From positions 1-64,000 of the forward strand of contig NZ_JAEQMG010000163.1 of assembly GCF_016680995.1 (NCBI RefSeq): a DNA stretch of 64,000 bases. The letters run 5' to 3'. This DNA comes from Ruminococcus difficilis. Lineage in GTDB: Bacteria > Bacillota_A > Clostridia > Oscillospirales > Acutalibacteraceae. The position numbers and the translations under genes were made by a program. Shown piece by piece: positions 27,424 through 37,157 of this stretch (positions are counted from its first letter, which is position 1; each line of letters opens with the position of its first letter). Below the pieces are notes generated by a model. The model did no database searches, had not been told where the DNA came from, and worked only from the letters and a program-made list of their open reading frames with translations.

Positions 27424-29058
27424 ATGGCAGAAGAATCAAACAACAAGCAGGAATGGAAGATCGTCAAACAACTCGGCGAGGGCGGCTACGGCAAGGTCTA
27501 CGAGATCGTGCGCAACCGCTACTCCATCGAAGAACACCGCGCCCTGAAGGTCATCCGTGTCCCCTCAAGCGACGATGACGTCAAAAAAGTGATGGGCGAA
27601 GGCATGGACAAGGACGCGACACAGGCGTACTACCGCAGCCTCGTCAACGAGTTCATCAAAGAGATCGCTTTTTTGTCCGAGCTGCGCGGCAGCGCCAACA
27701 TCGTCACCTATGACGACTACAAGGTCGTCGAGCATGAGGACGGCGTAGGCTACGATATCTTCATCATGATGGAGCTGCTCACCCCGCTGCCCGAATGGAT
27801 CGAAACGCATCCCCTCACCGACGATACGGTCACAAAGCTCGGCATGGATCTATGCGACGCGCTGAGCCTGTGCCACAGCAAGAACATCCTGCACCGCGAT
27901 ATCAAGGCGGATAACATCTTTGTCGCCAACGACGGCACCTTCAAGCTCGGCGATTTCGGCATCGCCCGCACGGTCGAAAAGACCGCCGACGTGCGCACCC
28001 GCATCGGCACCAACTCCTATATGGCGCCCGAGGCCTACCGCGGACAGAGCTACGACCGTCGCGCCGACCTCTATTCACTGGGCATCCTGCTCTATCGCCT
28101 GCTCAACGATAACCGCAATCCGTTTTTGCCGCCCTACCCCACGCCCGTCACTGTACAGGATCGCGATGAGGCAATGACCAGGCGTTTGATGGGCGATCCC
28201 TTCCCCCGACCCGCTCACGGCAGTGACGCGCTGGTCGGCGTGGTACTCAAGGCATGCGCCTATCTGCCGCAGGATCGCTATGATTCCGCCGCAAAAATGA
28301 AAAAAGCGCTCCAAGATCCGCCCAAGCCGACTTTCCCGACCGTCGGGGCAGCTAACGCCGCGTCTTATCTCACACAGCGCGCGGATGCAGTCGAGATGCC
28401 TTTGCGAGCTGATACCGGAAAGCGCTATCGCCCCGGTGACGAGTATACGCCCGCGCCGTCGCCCCAAATGCCGCGGCAGAACGTATCGTACTATCAGCGC
28501 CGTGAAAGCTCCTATCAGGAGCCGTCAAGAGCGCCGTATCCATCTCGCGTAGATGACAGATATGAGCGCCCGATCCGCCGTCGACCCGCCTATGAAGACG
28601 ACTATGACGACCGTCCCTCCGGGATCAGAGCGGGACTTGCCGTCGTCATCATCCTGATCGTACTGGTGCTCATCGGCGGCGGCGTAACGATCTTCGCCCT
28701 GCTCAACCGCGATTCCGCCGACAGCGTTGCGGTGGAGGAGGATCGCTCCGTCACCTCTTCGGTCGGCAACTCGCCGCTGAATCCCGAAAAGACCTTTACT
28801 ATCCGGGTGAATGTCAAAAACGGCTTCGACACTGCCGTGACACTGCAGGGCTATGCAGACGGAGAAGCCTCGGGTGAAGCGCAGTCTATCACCCAAAGCG
28901 GCACCTATGAATTTACCATCGCCTCTCCCAAGGACGCGTCGATCAGCATTATGATCGACAATTCGGAATACTACAGCTGCACGCTCGATTACGCAAGCGG
29001 TACGGTCACCAACGAAAACTATAACCCGAATTTCTACAGCTCCCACATCATCTATTGA
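27424..29058 (+). CDS. Membrane Ser/Thr protein kinase with external domain
   Basis: 544 residues. The Hanks-type kinase domain is at about 12-300: glycine loop GEGGYGKVYE, ALKVIRV Lys, HRDIKADN with catalytic Asp159, DFG with Asp177, and MAPEAYRG. A Pro/Arg/Tyr-rich juxtamembrane linker follows (about 300-400), then one membrane helix (402-424) and an external domain of about 115 residues rich in beta-strands. There are no PASTA repeats, so it is not a typical PrkC. Three zinc-ribbon membrane proteins follow on the same strand and are the natural candidates for partners or substrates. AAGGGGG precedes the ATG. Confidence 0.93.
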   Translation: MAEESNNKQEWKIVKQLGEGGYGKVYEIVRNRYSIEEHRALKVIRVPSSDDDVKKVMGEGMDKDATQAYYRSLVNEFIKEIAFLSELRGSANIVTYDDYKVVEHEDGVGYDIFIMMELLTPLPEWIETHPLTDDTVTKLGMDLCDALSLCHSKNILHRDIKADNIFVANDGTFKLGDFGIARTVEKTADVRTRIGTNSYMAPEAYRGQSYDRRADLYSLGILLYRLLNDNRNPFLPPYPTPVTVQDRDEAMTRRLMGDPFPRPAHGSDALVGVVLKACAYLPQDRYDSAAKMKKALQDPPKPTFPTVGAANAASYLTQRADAVEMPLRADTGKRYRPGDEYTPAPSPQMPRQNVSYYQRRESSYQEPSRAPYPSRVDDRYERPIRRRPAYEDDYDDRPSGIRAGLAVVIILIVLVLIGGGVTIFALLNRDSADSVAVEEDRSVTSSVGNSPLNPEKTFTIRVNVKNGFDTAVTLQGYADGEASGEAQSITQSGTYEFTIASPKDASISIMIDNSEYYSCTLDYASGTVTNENYNPNFYSSHIIY

Positions 29059-29104
29059 TAAATACCGCGGAGAGTTCCACCCAATAACGATTCTTAATAA
29101 TATC

Positions 29105-29130
29105 TGATCACTGACCACTGACCACTATCC
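29105..29130. repeat. 7-bp tandem array between kinase and first zinc-ribbon gene
   Basis: Units TGATCAC, TGACCAC, TGACCAC, then TATCC, running up to the AAAGAGG ribosome site of the next gene. Confidence 0.7.
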
Positions 29131-29144
29131 AAAGAGGTACGACC

Positions 29145-30425
29145 ATGAAATGTCCCAACTGCTCGGCTGAGCTGAACGACAACGCGAGATTTTGTCCCCA
29201 ATGCGGCATGCCTATCGACGCCGATAACACCGGACTTTCGACGAACGGAGAAAGCGAGTTTATCCCTACCGATCCCGGGAACAGCGCCGATATCTTTCGC
29301 GCCGCCGATGAGGAACGCCGCTACGAGATTCCCGACAACGACTACACTGCCGTAGATTATCAAAGCAACCGCGCCCAACGCCGCGCGGGCAGGCACAATC
29401 AAAAGCCGGATCACAGCAAGAAGAAACCACTGATCATCGCGATCATCGCGCTCGTGCTCGTGATCGCCATCGTACTGGGCGTGATCTTCTTCGTCAGCCG
29501 CAAGACGGTCAGCGCCAAGGAGCTGACCAAGGCAAAGGAAAACTACCTGCCTCCGGCGCAGGCGGTCACCATCGACACCACGCTGACCGATCCGTCCAAC
29601 GACAAGATCAAATTCACCTACGACGACCGCGCGCGGATCATCTCCTGCACCTATTCGGTCAACAAAATGACCTATGACCAGCGCTACACCTACAACAATA
29701 CTCAGCGCAAGATCAACGTCGAAACCACCTACCGCGCGCATCCGATCTTCACCAAGGAGCTCGACTACGACCGCGTGACCAAGCCCGATATCTTTGAAGA
29801 GGTCGACGGCTACTACATCCGCCTGAGCAAGGAAGATCTCGCCGACACCGGCGCGACCGAACTGCCGCAGGAAACCGCCGCTCCCGAAGCGACCGAACCC
29901 CCGACCGAACCGCCGACGGAGGAACCCACAGAAGAACCCACCGATCCGCCTGCCGACTGGAGAGAGCTGTATATCGATTACATCAACAACGGAGGAACAG
30001 AATTCTCTTCGGGAAGGCTGTTCAACATCAACGACGATGATATACCCGAACTGTTTCTGGAATACAAATACCCTTCGGCGGTATCTCATTTTGAAATATG
30101 CTGGATCAACGATGATACTGTTCAGCATGAGCAGATCTTCGGAGGAATACCGAGATATCAAGAACGAAGCGGATTCATCAATACGGGTCGGTATGATTAT
30201 GAGTTTTCCAACGCATGGCAGGTATCGCAATTTGACGGATCGTCATTCACTAAATACCGATCCGGCTTTGTGAACGGTCAAGAATATAAAATCGACGACG
30301 AGGACGTCACAAAGGAAGAATATGAAGCTGCGCTTAATGAATACAAAAGTTGGGAGCTGATGTACGCTCCGGACAACACTTTGACAAAGATCGACGCCCT
30401 CCCCGACCATATCCGCAACTACTGA
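29145..30425 (+). CDS. Zinc-ribbon membrane protein, paralog 1 of 3
   Basis: 426 residues. The N-terminal zinc ribbon has Cys3, Cys6, Cys17 and Cys20 (CPNC/CPQC). A polar stretch leads to one membrane helix at about 96-117. The external part starts with a roughly 110-residue domain (LPPAQAVTIDTTLTDPSND to VDGYYIRLS) shared with the next two proteins. A Thr/Pro/Glu-rich linker (TEPPTEEP) and a C-terminal domain with an acidic NINDDDIPELFLEY loop follow. Function unknown; the layout fits a receptor or kinase substrate. The stop codon lies in a 7-bp array (30423-30443). Confidence 0.8.
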   Translation: MKCPNCSAELNDNARFCPQCGMPIDADNTGLSTNGESEFIPTDPGNSADIFRAADEERRYEIPDNDYTAVDYQSNRAQRRAGRHNQKPDHSKKKPLIIAIIALVLVIAIVLGVIFFVSRKTVSAKELTKAKENYLPPAQAVTIDTTLTDPSNDKIKFTYDDRARIISCTYSVNKMTYDQRYTYNNTQRKINVETTYRAHPIFTKELDYDRVTKPDIFEEVDGYYIRLSKEDLADTGATELPQETAAPEATEPPTEPPTEEPTEEPTDPPADWRELYIDYINNGGTEFSSGRLFNINDDDIPELFLEYKYPSAVSHFEICWINDDTVQHEQIFGGIPRYQERSGFINTGRYDYEFSNAWQVSQFDGSSFTKYRSGFVNGQEYKIDDEDVTKEEYEAALNEYKSWELMYAPDNTLTKIDALPDHIRNY

Positions 30426-30443
30426 CCACTAACCACTGATCAC
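30423..30443. repeat. 7-bp tandem array containing the stop codon of paralog 1
   Basis: Units TGACCAC, TAACCAC, TGATCAC; the first TGA is the stop codon. The next gene's AAAGAGG follows. Confidence 0.7.
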
Positions 30444-30462
30444 GAAACAAAGAGGTAAGATT

Positions 30463-31827
30463 ATGAAATGTAAGAACTGCGGTCACGAGATGCCCGCCAA
30501 CGCCAAGTTCTGTGAGATGTGCGGCACTCCCGCCGATATCGAACAAACACAGCTGGCTGAGGACGATATCCGTGACGATTACAACAACTTCAACGCCCGC
30601 GAAAACAATATCCCTCAGGGTGGCTATGTGAACAGCGGCTATCCCGACCGCCCCTATGACGACCGCTATCCCGATGATCGCCGCTATTACAGCGACGCAC
30701 CCGGGTACAACGCCCCAAGGTATGACGACCCGCGGTACAACGATCCCAACCTTTATCCACGCGATCAAAAGCCGCGCATGAGCGGACAGAAAAAGGCGCT
30801 GATCATCTCGGGCGTCGCGCTGGTGCTGGTGATCGCGATCCTCACGGGCGTGATCGTTTATGTCAGCCGCACCAAGGTCAGCGCAAAAGAGCTGGATGAG
30901 GCGAAGGAAAACTTCCTGCCGCCCGCACAGGCTTATGAGATCGACACCACGCTGGATGATCCGTCCAACGACAACATCAAATTCAAATATGACAGCCGCG
31001 CGCGTATCTCCTCCTGCACCTATGCGGTAAATGAGAAGACGTATGACCAGAGCTACGGCTATAACGATAAATCCCGCATCATCAAGATCGACACCAAATA
31101 CCGCAGCCATACCATCTTCACCAAAGAGATCGAATATGACCGTATCGATGAGGCGAACAAATTCGTCGCTGTCGACGGCTACTATATCCGTCTTGACGAC
31201 ACCTCGCTGGGGAACAGCTCCTCATCCTCTGCCGTGAAGATCGAGACCGCCGCGCCCGAGCCTACCACACCCAGAGCGCCCAAAGCGCCCAAAGCGCCTA
31301 CCGAGCCGCCGACGCCCACGGAGAAGCCAGCGCCGACTGTGAAGGTCAAGGAAACCGAAAAGCCGCTCGAAGGCTATAAAAAGCTCTACATCAATTTCCT
31401 CAACACCACGAGCATCTCCTACGACTACGGCGTGCTGATCTACCTCAATGACGATGAAACACCCGAGCTGGTTCTCTACGCCTCCGGTGCCGAGGTGCCG
31501 CACTATGTATGCTATATCAAGAACAGCAAAGTGCAGACCTTTAAGACTGCCGACAGCCACAGTCTGGATTACACGGATCACGGCGGTTACTTCTCATCCG
31601 GCAAATATGATCAGACCGGTATGATCTACTACTTTGACGGCAGCAGCGTTACCACCAAGCACAGCTACTCCTTCTCCTTCGGCAACGATGAATTCTTCAT
31701 CGATGACAATCAGCTCACCGAAGAAGAATACTTTGAGATCGTCGACGGATACGGATTAAAGACCGACGCCGAGGACGACGCATGCGGTAAATCCGATCTG
31801 ACCGAATACATCCGCAATTTCGAATAA
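30463..31827 (+). CDS. Zinc-ribbon membrane protein, paralog 2 of 3
   Basis: 454 residues. Zinc ribbon CKNC/CEMC in the first 22 residues, then a Tyr/Asp/Arg/Pro-rich cytoplasmic linker (about 50-105) and a membrane helix at about 112-133. The external shared domain reads LPPAQAYEIDTTLDDPSND to VDGYYIRLD. A Pro/Lys/Thr linker (APKAPTEPPTPTEKP) leads to a C-terminal domain homologous to that of paralog 1, with LNDDETPELVLY in place of its acidic loop. The cytoplasmic Tyr/Ser-rich region could be a kinase target, which is an inference. Same strand and tight spacing (37 bases) imply one transcript. Confidence 0.8.
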   Translation: MKCKNCGHEMPANAKFCEMCGTPADIEQTQLAEDDIRDDYNNFNARENNIPQGGYVNSGYPDRPYDDRYPDDRRYYSDAPGYNAPRYDDPRYNDPNLYPRDQKPRMSGQKKALIISGVALVLVIAILTGVIVYVSRTKVSAKELDEAKENFLPPAQAYEIDTTLDDPSNDNIKFKYDSRARISSCTYAVNEKTYDQSYGYNDKSRIIKIDTKYRSHTIFTKEIEYDRIDEANKFVAVDGYYIRLDDTSLGNSSSSSAVKIETAAPEPTTPRAPKAPKAPTEPPTPTEKPAPTVKVKETEKPLEGYKKLYINFLNTTSISYDYGVLIYLNDDETPELVLYASGAEVPHYVCYIKNSKVQTFKTADSHSLDYTDHGGYFSSGKYDQTGMIYYFDGSSVTTKHSYSFSFGNDEFFIDDNQLTEEEYFEIVDGYGLKTDAEDDACGKSDLTEYIRNFE

Positions 31828-31880
31828 AGCTTGATCCGTTTTCCTTATTCGCAAACAATCTATGATAACGAGGTAACCCT

Positions 31881-33740
31881 ATGAAATGTACCAACTGCGG
31901 ACGCGAACTGTCCGACGACGCGCGTTTTTGTGAGATTTGCGGCAAGCCCGTCGGCACAGAGCCGACCTTGGTCGCGGACAAAACGACCGAGGTCGATCCC
32001 CGCTATGATCTGAGCGTTTTCTCCGATGACAGCGCACCCGCTTCGGCTGCGCGGCACACCCCCGAGTCTGTCATCGGGGATGACGCCAAGACGGTATTGC
32101 TCCCCGGCAACGGCACGCCCGACTCCGATATCCCGGCACGACCCGCGCAACGAGCGCAGGCAGACAGATTCCCTGTTGAGGATGACGCCGCCAAAACCGA
32201 GCTGCTCCCCGAGCAAAATGAGCCGACGGCAGAGCGAAACCGCTTTGAAGAGAATATCGCCATGCACCGCCGCTACCGCGAAGAAAGAAAGCGTGCCGAT
32301 ACGAACAGAACAACGAATGTACCCCTCCAACCCGGAGAGGAGCAAGGCTTCGTCGACGAATACCGCGGTTATGCGCCTGCGGATCAATTTGACAACCGTT
32401 CTCGTTATGACCGCCGCCCGCGGTATGACGACGAGTACACCCGCTACGGATATCACGACTCAAACCGTCGTGAGAACCCCCGCTCCGACAGGGGCTCCTA
32501 TGAGCAGGACGCACGCAGAGAGCAGCGCCCCGACAGACGGAATGTCGACGGCAAACGTCGCAAGAACAACCAGAAAAAGGCGCTGATCATCTCGATCATC
32601 GCGCTGGTGTTGGTGATCGCGATCCTCGCGGGCGTGATCTTCTTCGTCAACCGCAACACCGTCAGCGCCTCTGAGCTCAGAGACGCGAAGAACAAGTATC
32701 TGCCGCCCGCGCAGGCAGTCACGATCGACACCTCGCAAAAGGATCCCTCAAACAGCGACATCCAATTCAAATACGACGACCGCGCGCGGATCCTATCGTG
32801 TACCTACAAGGCGAACGAAAAGCCCTATGAACAGCAGTACACCTACCGCGACCCCGACCGTATGCTCGATATCGAGACCACCTACAGAGATAAGCTGATC
32901 CACACCGAGAGCATCTCCTATGACAAGATCAAGACCGCGAACGACTTTGAGGACGTCGACGGCTACATCGTCCGCCTCGATGAAGAGAGCCTGACTGCCG
33001 GCGAGACACTGCCGCCGACCGTACCGCCGACCGTACCGCCGACCGCGGCGCCGACTGCCGCGCCTACCGAAGCGCGTACCATCGTCGACGCGCAGTCGGA
33101 CGAGGCGATGGAGAAATTCCTGACCACTTTTGTCTGTTGTTACGCCTATAACGTCGGTGAATTTGAATATGACTATACCAACCGACAGGGTACGAACATC
33201 CTCGAAAAGGTTTGCGAACAGTTTCCAATCGTCGACTGGGATCTTTATTCCGTCAATGCGCGTGTCAAGGGATGGGGTACAGACAGCACTACCACCGGTG
33301 TTTCTTTATCCGACGCCCCTTGGGTGGATGAAAGTATGGTCAACGGCGCGACGGGCGTTGTCGCAAATCGCTGCGACACCGCCGACTGGATCTGCACCAA
33401 TATCTTCAATGTCAACGCCGGCGATCTTCCGACGCTTTATGAGCAGTGCTATGCCAATCAAAAGCTCTGGAAAGCGGAGGCGTCCGTCGGAACAAGCTAC
33501 TGCGCTGTCATTTACGGAAGAGGGCTCATCGGATACGGGGTTAATGTGCGCGATGTCAAGACCGACGGTCAATACTATTATGTCACCTACGACAGATGCG
33601 ACCCCTATTCCAAAAACACGATCGAATCCCTCTATGCCGTCATGGAAAAGAAAACGATCGACGGCAGCACATACTGGTCGATGTATTCCAACACCGCCAA
33701 CATCCCCGAAACGATCACTCCCTTCACCCCCGAGAGATGA
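31881..33740 (+). CDS. Zinc-ribbon membrane protein, paralog 3 of 3, different C-terminal domain
   Basis: 619 residues. Zinc ribbon CTNC/CEIC, then a long cytoplasmic region (about 25-230) rich in Asp, Arg, Tyr and Thr with two similar segments DDAKTVLLP and DDAAKTELLP. Membrane helix at about 234-255, the shared external domain, and a PTVPPTVPPTAAPT linker. The C-terminal domain is unlike those of paralogs 1 and 2 and is Cys-rich (CCYAYN, RCDTADWICTN, QCYAN, SYCAV, RCDPYS). TVLLP and TELLP with a preceding acidic run look like FHA-type phospho-Thr sites, which would suit the neighbouring kinase. It ends the cluster. Confidence 0.8.
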   Translation: MKCTNCGRELSDDARFCEICGKPVGTEPTLVADKTTEVDPRYDLSVFSDDSAPASAARHTPESVIGDDAKTVLLPGNGTPDSDIPARPAQRAQADRFPVEDDAAKTELLPEQNEPTAERNRFEENIAMHRRYREERKRADTNRTTNVPLQPGEEQGFVDEYRGYAPADQFDNRSRYDRRPRYDDEYTRYGYHDSNRRENPRSDRGSYEQDARREQRPDRRNVDGKRRKNNQKKALIISIIALVLVIAILAGVIFFVNRNTVSASELRDAKNKYLPPAQAVTIDTSQKDPSNSDIQFKYDDRARILSCTYKANEKPYEQQYTYRDPDRMLDIETTYRDKLIHTESISYDKIKTANDFEDVDGYIVRLDEESLTAGETLPPTVPPTVPPTAAPTAAPTEARTIVDAQSDEAMEKFLTTFVCCYAYNVGEFEYDYTNRQGTNILEKVCEQFPIVDWDLYSVNARVKGWGTDSTTTGVSLSDAPWVDESMVNGATGVVANRCDTADWICTNIFNVNAGDLPTLYEQCYANQKLWKAEASVGTSYCAVIYGRGLIGYGVNVRDVKTDGQYYYVTYDRCDPYSKNTIESLYAVMEKKTIDGSTYWSMYSNTANIPETITPFTPER

Positions 33741-33767
33741 CCGACAACGGAATCATGACGATAGAGC

Positions 33768-33799
33768 AGGAGCTGTCATATGACGGCTCCTTGTTTTTT
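33768..33799 (+). terminator. Terminator of the kinase/zinc-ribbon cluster
   Basis: AGGAGC...GCTCCT stem extended through palindrome GTCATATGAC, followed by TTGTTTTTT. It lies 28 bases past the last stop codon. Confidence 0.8.
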
Positions 33800-34010
33800 G
33801 CAACCACCAACTCTTCATTTAACAGTAACAGCATCATTGAAAGAAGCCGCCAATGGCGACGACGCGGTAATCTCCCTGCCACCGACGACGTTTGTAGAGG
33901 CAGAAAAAGTCTTCCCCTCGGGGCGCGTGCGCCTTTTTCCTCAACTACCAACTTCTGACCCCTGACCACTAACTCCTAACCACTGACCACTGATCACTAA
34001 CCAAAATGTG
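33800..34010. other. Repeat-rich gap before metG
   Basis: Holds a broken family B end near 33908-33940 (CTTCCCCTCGGGGCGCGTGC, also at 22570) and a 7-bp tandem array at 33949-34002 with units TGACCAC, TAACTCC, TAACCAC, TGATCAC. No gene is seen and no T-box leader was recognised. Confidence 0.6.
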
Positions 34011-34013
34011 GGA

Positions 34014-34042
34014 TTGCATTTTTCCTTATTATGGTATATACT
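34014..34042 (+). promoter_or_regulatory. Promoter of metG
   Basis: TTGCAT, 17 bases, TATACT. About 87 bases before the start codon. Confidence 0.6.
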
Positions 34043-34128
34043 TATTATGTATGGACATTTTGCGGGAGAAAACCACCGACAATCCACCCGTATCCCCGCA
34101 AAACAAAAAGATTTAGGAGTGACCACCC

Positions 34129-36105
34129 ATGTGCAAGGAATGTGACAAAAAGACATTTTACATCACGACCCCGATCTACTACCCCTCGGGCAACCCCCAT
34201 ATCGGGCATACCTATACCACCGTCGCGTGTGACAGTATCGCCAGATACAAGCGAATGCAGGGCTACGACGTGATGTTCCTGACCGGTACCGACGAGCACG
34301 GTCAGAAGATAGAGGAAAAGGCAAAGGAACAGGGCATTACCCCCAAGCAGTATGTCGACAACATCGTCGCGATCTTCAAGAAGCTGTGGGAGTACATGAA
34401 CATCAACTACGACCGCTACATCCGCACCACCGACGATTACCATGTCGAGAGCGTACAGAAGATCTTCAAGGAGCTGTACGACCGCGGCTACATCTATAAG
34501 GGCGAGTACGCGGGCAAGTACTGCACCCCGTGCGAGAGCTTCTGGACGGAATCTCAGCTGGTCGACGGCAAGTGCCCCGACTGCGGCAGAGAAGTCATCG
34601 AGGCAAAGGAAGAAGCCTATTTCTTCAAGATGGCGCCGTTCGCGGAGCGCATCGAAAAGCTGCTGACCGAGACCGACTACCTGCGTCCGCGCACACGTGC
34701 GACAGAGCTTGTCAACAACTTCTTACAGCCCTCTGTCGACGAGAACGGCAACAAGACCTATGGACTCGAGGATCTGTGCGTATCGCGTACCTCGTTCACC
34801 TGGGGCATCCCCGTCACCTTCGACCCCAAGCACGTCGTCTATGTCTGGATCGACGCGCTCTCCAACTATATCACCGCCCTCGGCTATGAGAACGGCGCGT
34901 ATGACGACTACAAGAAGTACTGGCCTGCCGACGTCCACATGGTCGCCAAGGATATCATGCGCTTCCACGCGATCATCTGGCCCGCCATGCTGATGGCGCT
35001 GGAACAGCCGCTGCCCAAGCACCTCGCCGTACACGGCTGGATCACCTTCAACGGTCAGAAGATGAGTAAATCCTTAGGCAACGTCGTCGATCCGTTTATC
35101 CTCGGTGAGCGCTACGGCGTAGACGCGATCCGCTACCATATCCTGCGCGAGATGGCGCTGGGCGCTGACAGCTCGTTCTCTAACGAGATCATGATCAACC
35201 GCATCAACACCGACCTCGCCAACGGTCTGGGCAATCTGGTCAGCCGTACCGTCGCGATGATCGACAAGTATTTCGGCGGCGCCCTGCCGACCGAGCGTGA
35301 GGACGGCGACTTTGACGACGATCTGAAGGCTGTCGCCACCGCGCTCAAGGCGAAGGTCGACGACTACATCGAGAACACCCAGCTCAACAACGCGCTGGAG
35401 GAGATCTTCAAGCTCGTATCCCGCGCGAACAAATATATCGACGAGACCACCCCGTGGATCCTCGGCAAGGACGAGAGCAAGCGCGCGCGCTTAGCCACCG
35501 TGCTCTATAACCTGCTTGAGAGCATCCGTATCGCCGCCACCCTGCTGTCCGCCTTCATGCCGACCACCATGCCCAAGGTATTTGAGCAGATCGGCGCGGC
35601 TGAGTACGCAACCTATGAGAACGCGGACAAGTTCGGCGTACTGCCGCTCGACGTCAAGGTCAACCGCGGCGAGGCAATCTTCCCGCGTATCGACGTGGAC
35701 AAGGAGATTGAAGAGCTCAACGCCATTATCAAGAATAATGAGCCTAAGGAAGAGCCTGCTTTTGATATGCCCGCGCATAAGCCCGAGATCGCGTTCGACG
35801 AATTCGAAAAGGTCGAAATGCGCGTCGCGAAGGTGCTCGCCTGCGAGAAAGTGAAGAGGTCGAAGAAGCTCCTCAAATTCACCCTTGACGACGGTGAGGG
35901 TGAGCGAATCATCCTCTCCGGTATCGCGGAGTATTACGATCCCGAGGAGCTCGTGGGCAAGAACATCGCCTACGTCGCGAACCTCGCGTCCCGCAAGATG
36001 ATGGGCATCGAGAGCTGCGGCATGATCCTCTCCGCCGAGAGCGGCGACGGACTCAAGGTCGTCACCATCGACGACAGCATCCTTCCCGGAGGACAACTGG
36101 TTTAA
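34129..36105 (+). CDS. metG: Methionyl-tRNA synthetase with C-terminal tRNA-binding domain
   Basis: 658 residues. Class I synthetase charging tRNA-Met in the cytosol. HIGH motif at NPHIGHTY, KMSKS at GQKMSKSLGN, and a four-Cys zinc knuckle (YCTPC...GKCPDCG) in the connective peptide. The C-terminal 110 residues (FEKVEMRVAKV to GLKVVTID) are the EMAP/Trbp111-like tRNA-binding domain that makes the enzyme dimeric. TAGGAG precedes the ATG. tatD follows 147 bases later, an order common in Firmicutes (metS-tatD). Confidence 0.98.
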   Translation: MCKECDKKTFYITTPIYYPSGNPHIGHTYTTVACDSIARYKRMQGYDVMFLTGTDEHGQKIEEKAKEQGITPKQYVDNIVAIFKKLWEYMNINYDRYIRTTDDYHVESVQKIFKELYDRGYIYKGEYAGKYCTPCESFWTESQLVDGKCPDCGREVIEAKEEAYFFKMAPFAERIEKLLTETDYLRPRTRATELVNNFLQPSVDENGNKTYGLEDLCVSRTSFTWGIPVTFDPKHVVYVWIDALSNYITALGYENGAYDDYKKYWPADVHMVAKDIMRFHAIIWPAMLMALEQPLPKHLAVHGWITFNGQKMSKSLGNVVDPFILGERYGVDAIRYHILREMALGADSSFSNEIMINRINTDLANGLGNLVSRTVAMIDKYFGGALPTEREDGDFDDDLKAVATALKAKVDDYIENTQLNNALEEIFKLVSRANKYIDETTPWILGKDESKRARLATVLYNLLESIRIAATLLSAFMPTTMPKVFEQIGAAEYATYENADKFGVLPLDVKVNRGEAIFPRIDVDKEIEELNAIIKNNEPKEEPAFDMPAHKPEIAFDEFEKVEMRVAKVLACEKVKRSKKLLKFTLDDGEGERIILSGIAEYYDPEELVGKNIAYVANLASRKMMGIESCGMILSAESGDGLKVVTIDDSILPGGQLV

Positions 36106-36114
36106 TAAATAATT

Positions 36115-36230
36115 GTAGGGTACGGCGCTTGCGACGTACCGCTTGGCATCAGCGTTTCGTTCCTATCGTACGATCTCGATTACAAAAACGCCCGTCATTC
36201 TGCGGTACGTCGGGAACCGCCGTACCCTAC
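36115..36230. repeat. Family C element between metG and tatD
   Basis: 116 bp with ends GTAGGGTACGGCGCTTGC and CGCCGTACCCTAC; inner motif AACGCCCGTCATTCTGCGG recurs at 44690, 46460 and, in part, 6350. Each end is a hairpin with its own stem sequence. Confidence 0.75.
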
Positions 36231-36252
36231 ATTCCTTTGAAAGGTAATGATC

Positions 36253-37017
36253 ATGCTACACAACATCTTTGACGCGCACGCGCATTATGACGACAAATGG
36301 TTTGACGACGACAGGAGCGCGCTCCTATCCTCGCTTCCTCAAAACGGCGTAGCTTACGTCGTCAACGCAGCGGTTGATCTCGAGACCGCCGAAACAGCGA
36401 TCTCATATGCCGAGACCTATCCGCATGTATACGCCTGCGCCGGTATCCACCCCGAAAACCTCGAGGGACTGCCCGCCGATTATCTCGAGCGTTTAACTGA
36501 GTTATTAAAGCACCCGCGGGTGCTCGCGCTCGGCGAGATCGGGCTGGACTATCACTGGGACATCCCGCGGGATGTTCAAAACCGTGTCTTTGAAGAACAG
36601 CTACTACTTGCGCGCGAGCTGGATGTGCCCGTCGTCATCCATGATCGTGAAGCCCACGGCGATGTGATGGCATTGGTGCGAAAGTATCAGCCGAAAGGGC
36701 TCATGCACTGCTACTCGGGCAGTGTCGAAATGCTCAAAGAGGTGTTGAGGCTCGGCATGAGTATCTCCCTCGGCGGCACCGTCACCTTCAAAAACGCCCG
36801 CGTCCCTGTCGAGGTCGCGGCGGCGGTACCGCTCGACCGACTCCTGCTCGAAACCGACGCGCCCTATCTCTCCCCCGTGCCCTATCGCGGCAAGCGCAAC
36901 GACAGCACCAACATCGCCTACACCGCCGCGAGGATCGCCGAGATCCGCGGCTTGGACGCGCAGGAGCTGATCGACCTTACCACCGAGAACGCCAAACGCC
37001 TCTACGGGATCAAATAA
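36253..37017 (+). CDS. TatD-family metal-dependent hydrolase/DNase
   Basis: 254 residues. A TIM-barrel enzyme of the TatD group, reported to act as 3'-5' DNase or RNase in repair and turnover. Metal ligands are in DAHAHYDD (HxH), the ALGEIGLDYHWD Glu, VVIHDREAH and HCYSGS His, and LLLETDAPYLSP Asp. Length normal. ATG at 36253 is chosen because GAAAGG is too close to 36247. Downstream of metG as in many Firmicutes; ksgA or rnmV, often next, are not in this window. Confidence 0.93.
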   Translation: MLHNIFDAHAHYDDKWFDDDRSALLSSLPQNGVAYVVNAAVDLETAETAISYAETYPHVYACAGIHPENLEGLPADYLERLTELLKHPRVLALGEIGLDYHWDIPRDVQNRVFEEQLLLARELDVPVVIHDREAHGDVMALVRKYQPKGLMHCYSGSVEMLKEVLRLGMSISLGGTVTFKNARVPVEVAAAVPLDRLLLETDAPYLSPVPYRGKRNDSTNIAYTAARIAEIRGLDAQELIDLTTENAKRLYGIK

Positions 37018-37058
37018 ACTTTTCCGGTGTAAGCGCAAAAACGGCTTAAAACCTGAAC

Positions 37059-37103
37059 GCACCGCTCTGTCAACATCGTTTTGCAGGGTGGTGCTTGCTT
37101 TTT
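37059..37103 (+). terminator. Terminator after tatD
   Basis: An 11-bp stem with two G-U pairs (GCACCGCTCTG with CAGGGTGGTGC) and a T-rich tail CTTGCTTTTTG. Confidence 0.65.
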
Positions 37104-37157
37104 GAACAACGCCGTCGTATGATGAAGGCAATCAAAGCAACCAAAAGGATGAGCAAC

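Noticed and set aside
33800..34128. T-box leader before metG
   Set aside because: No specifier hairpin, no T-box sequence and no antiterminator were found; the transcript leader is only about 75 bases.
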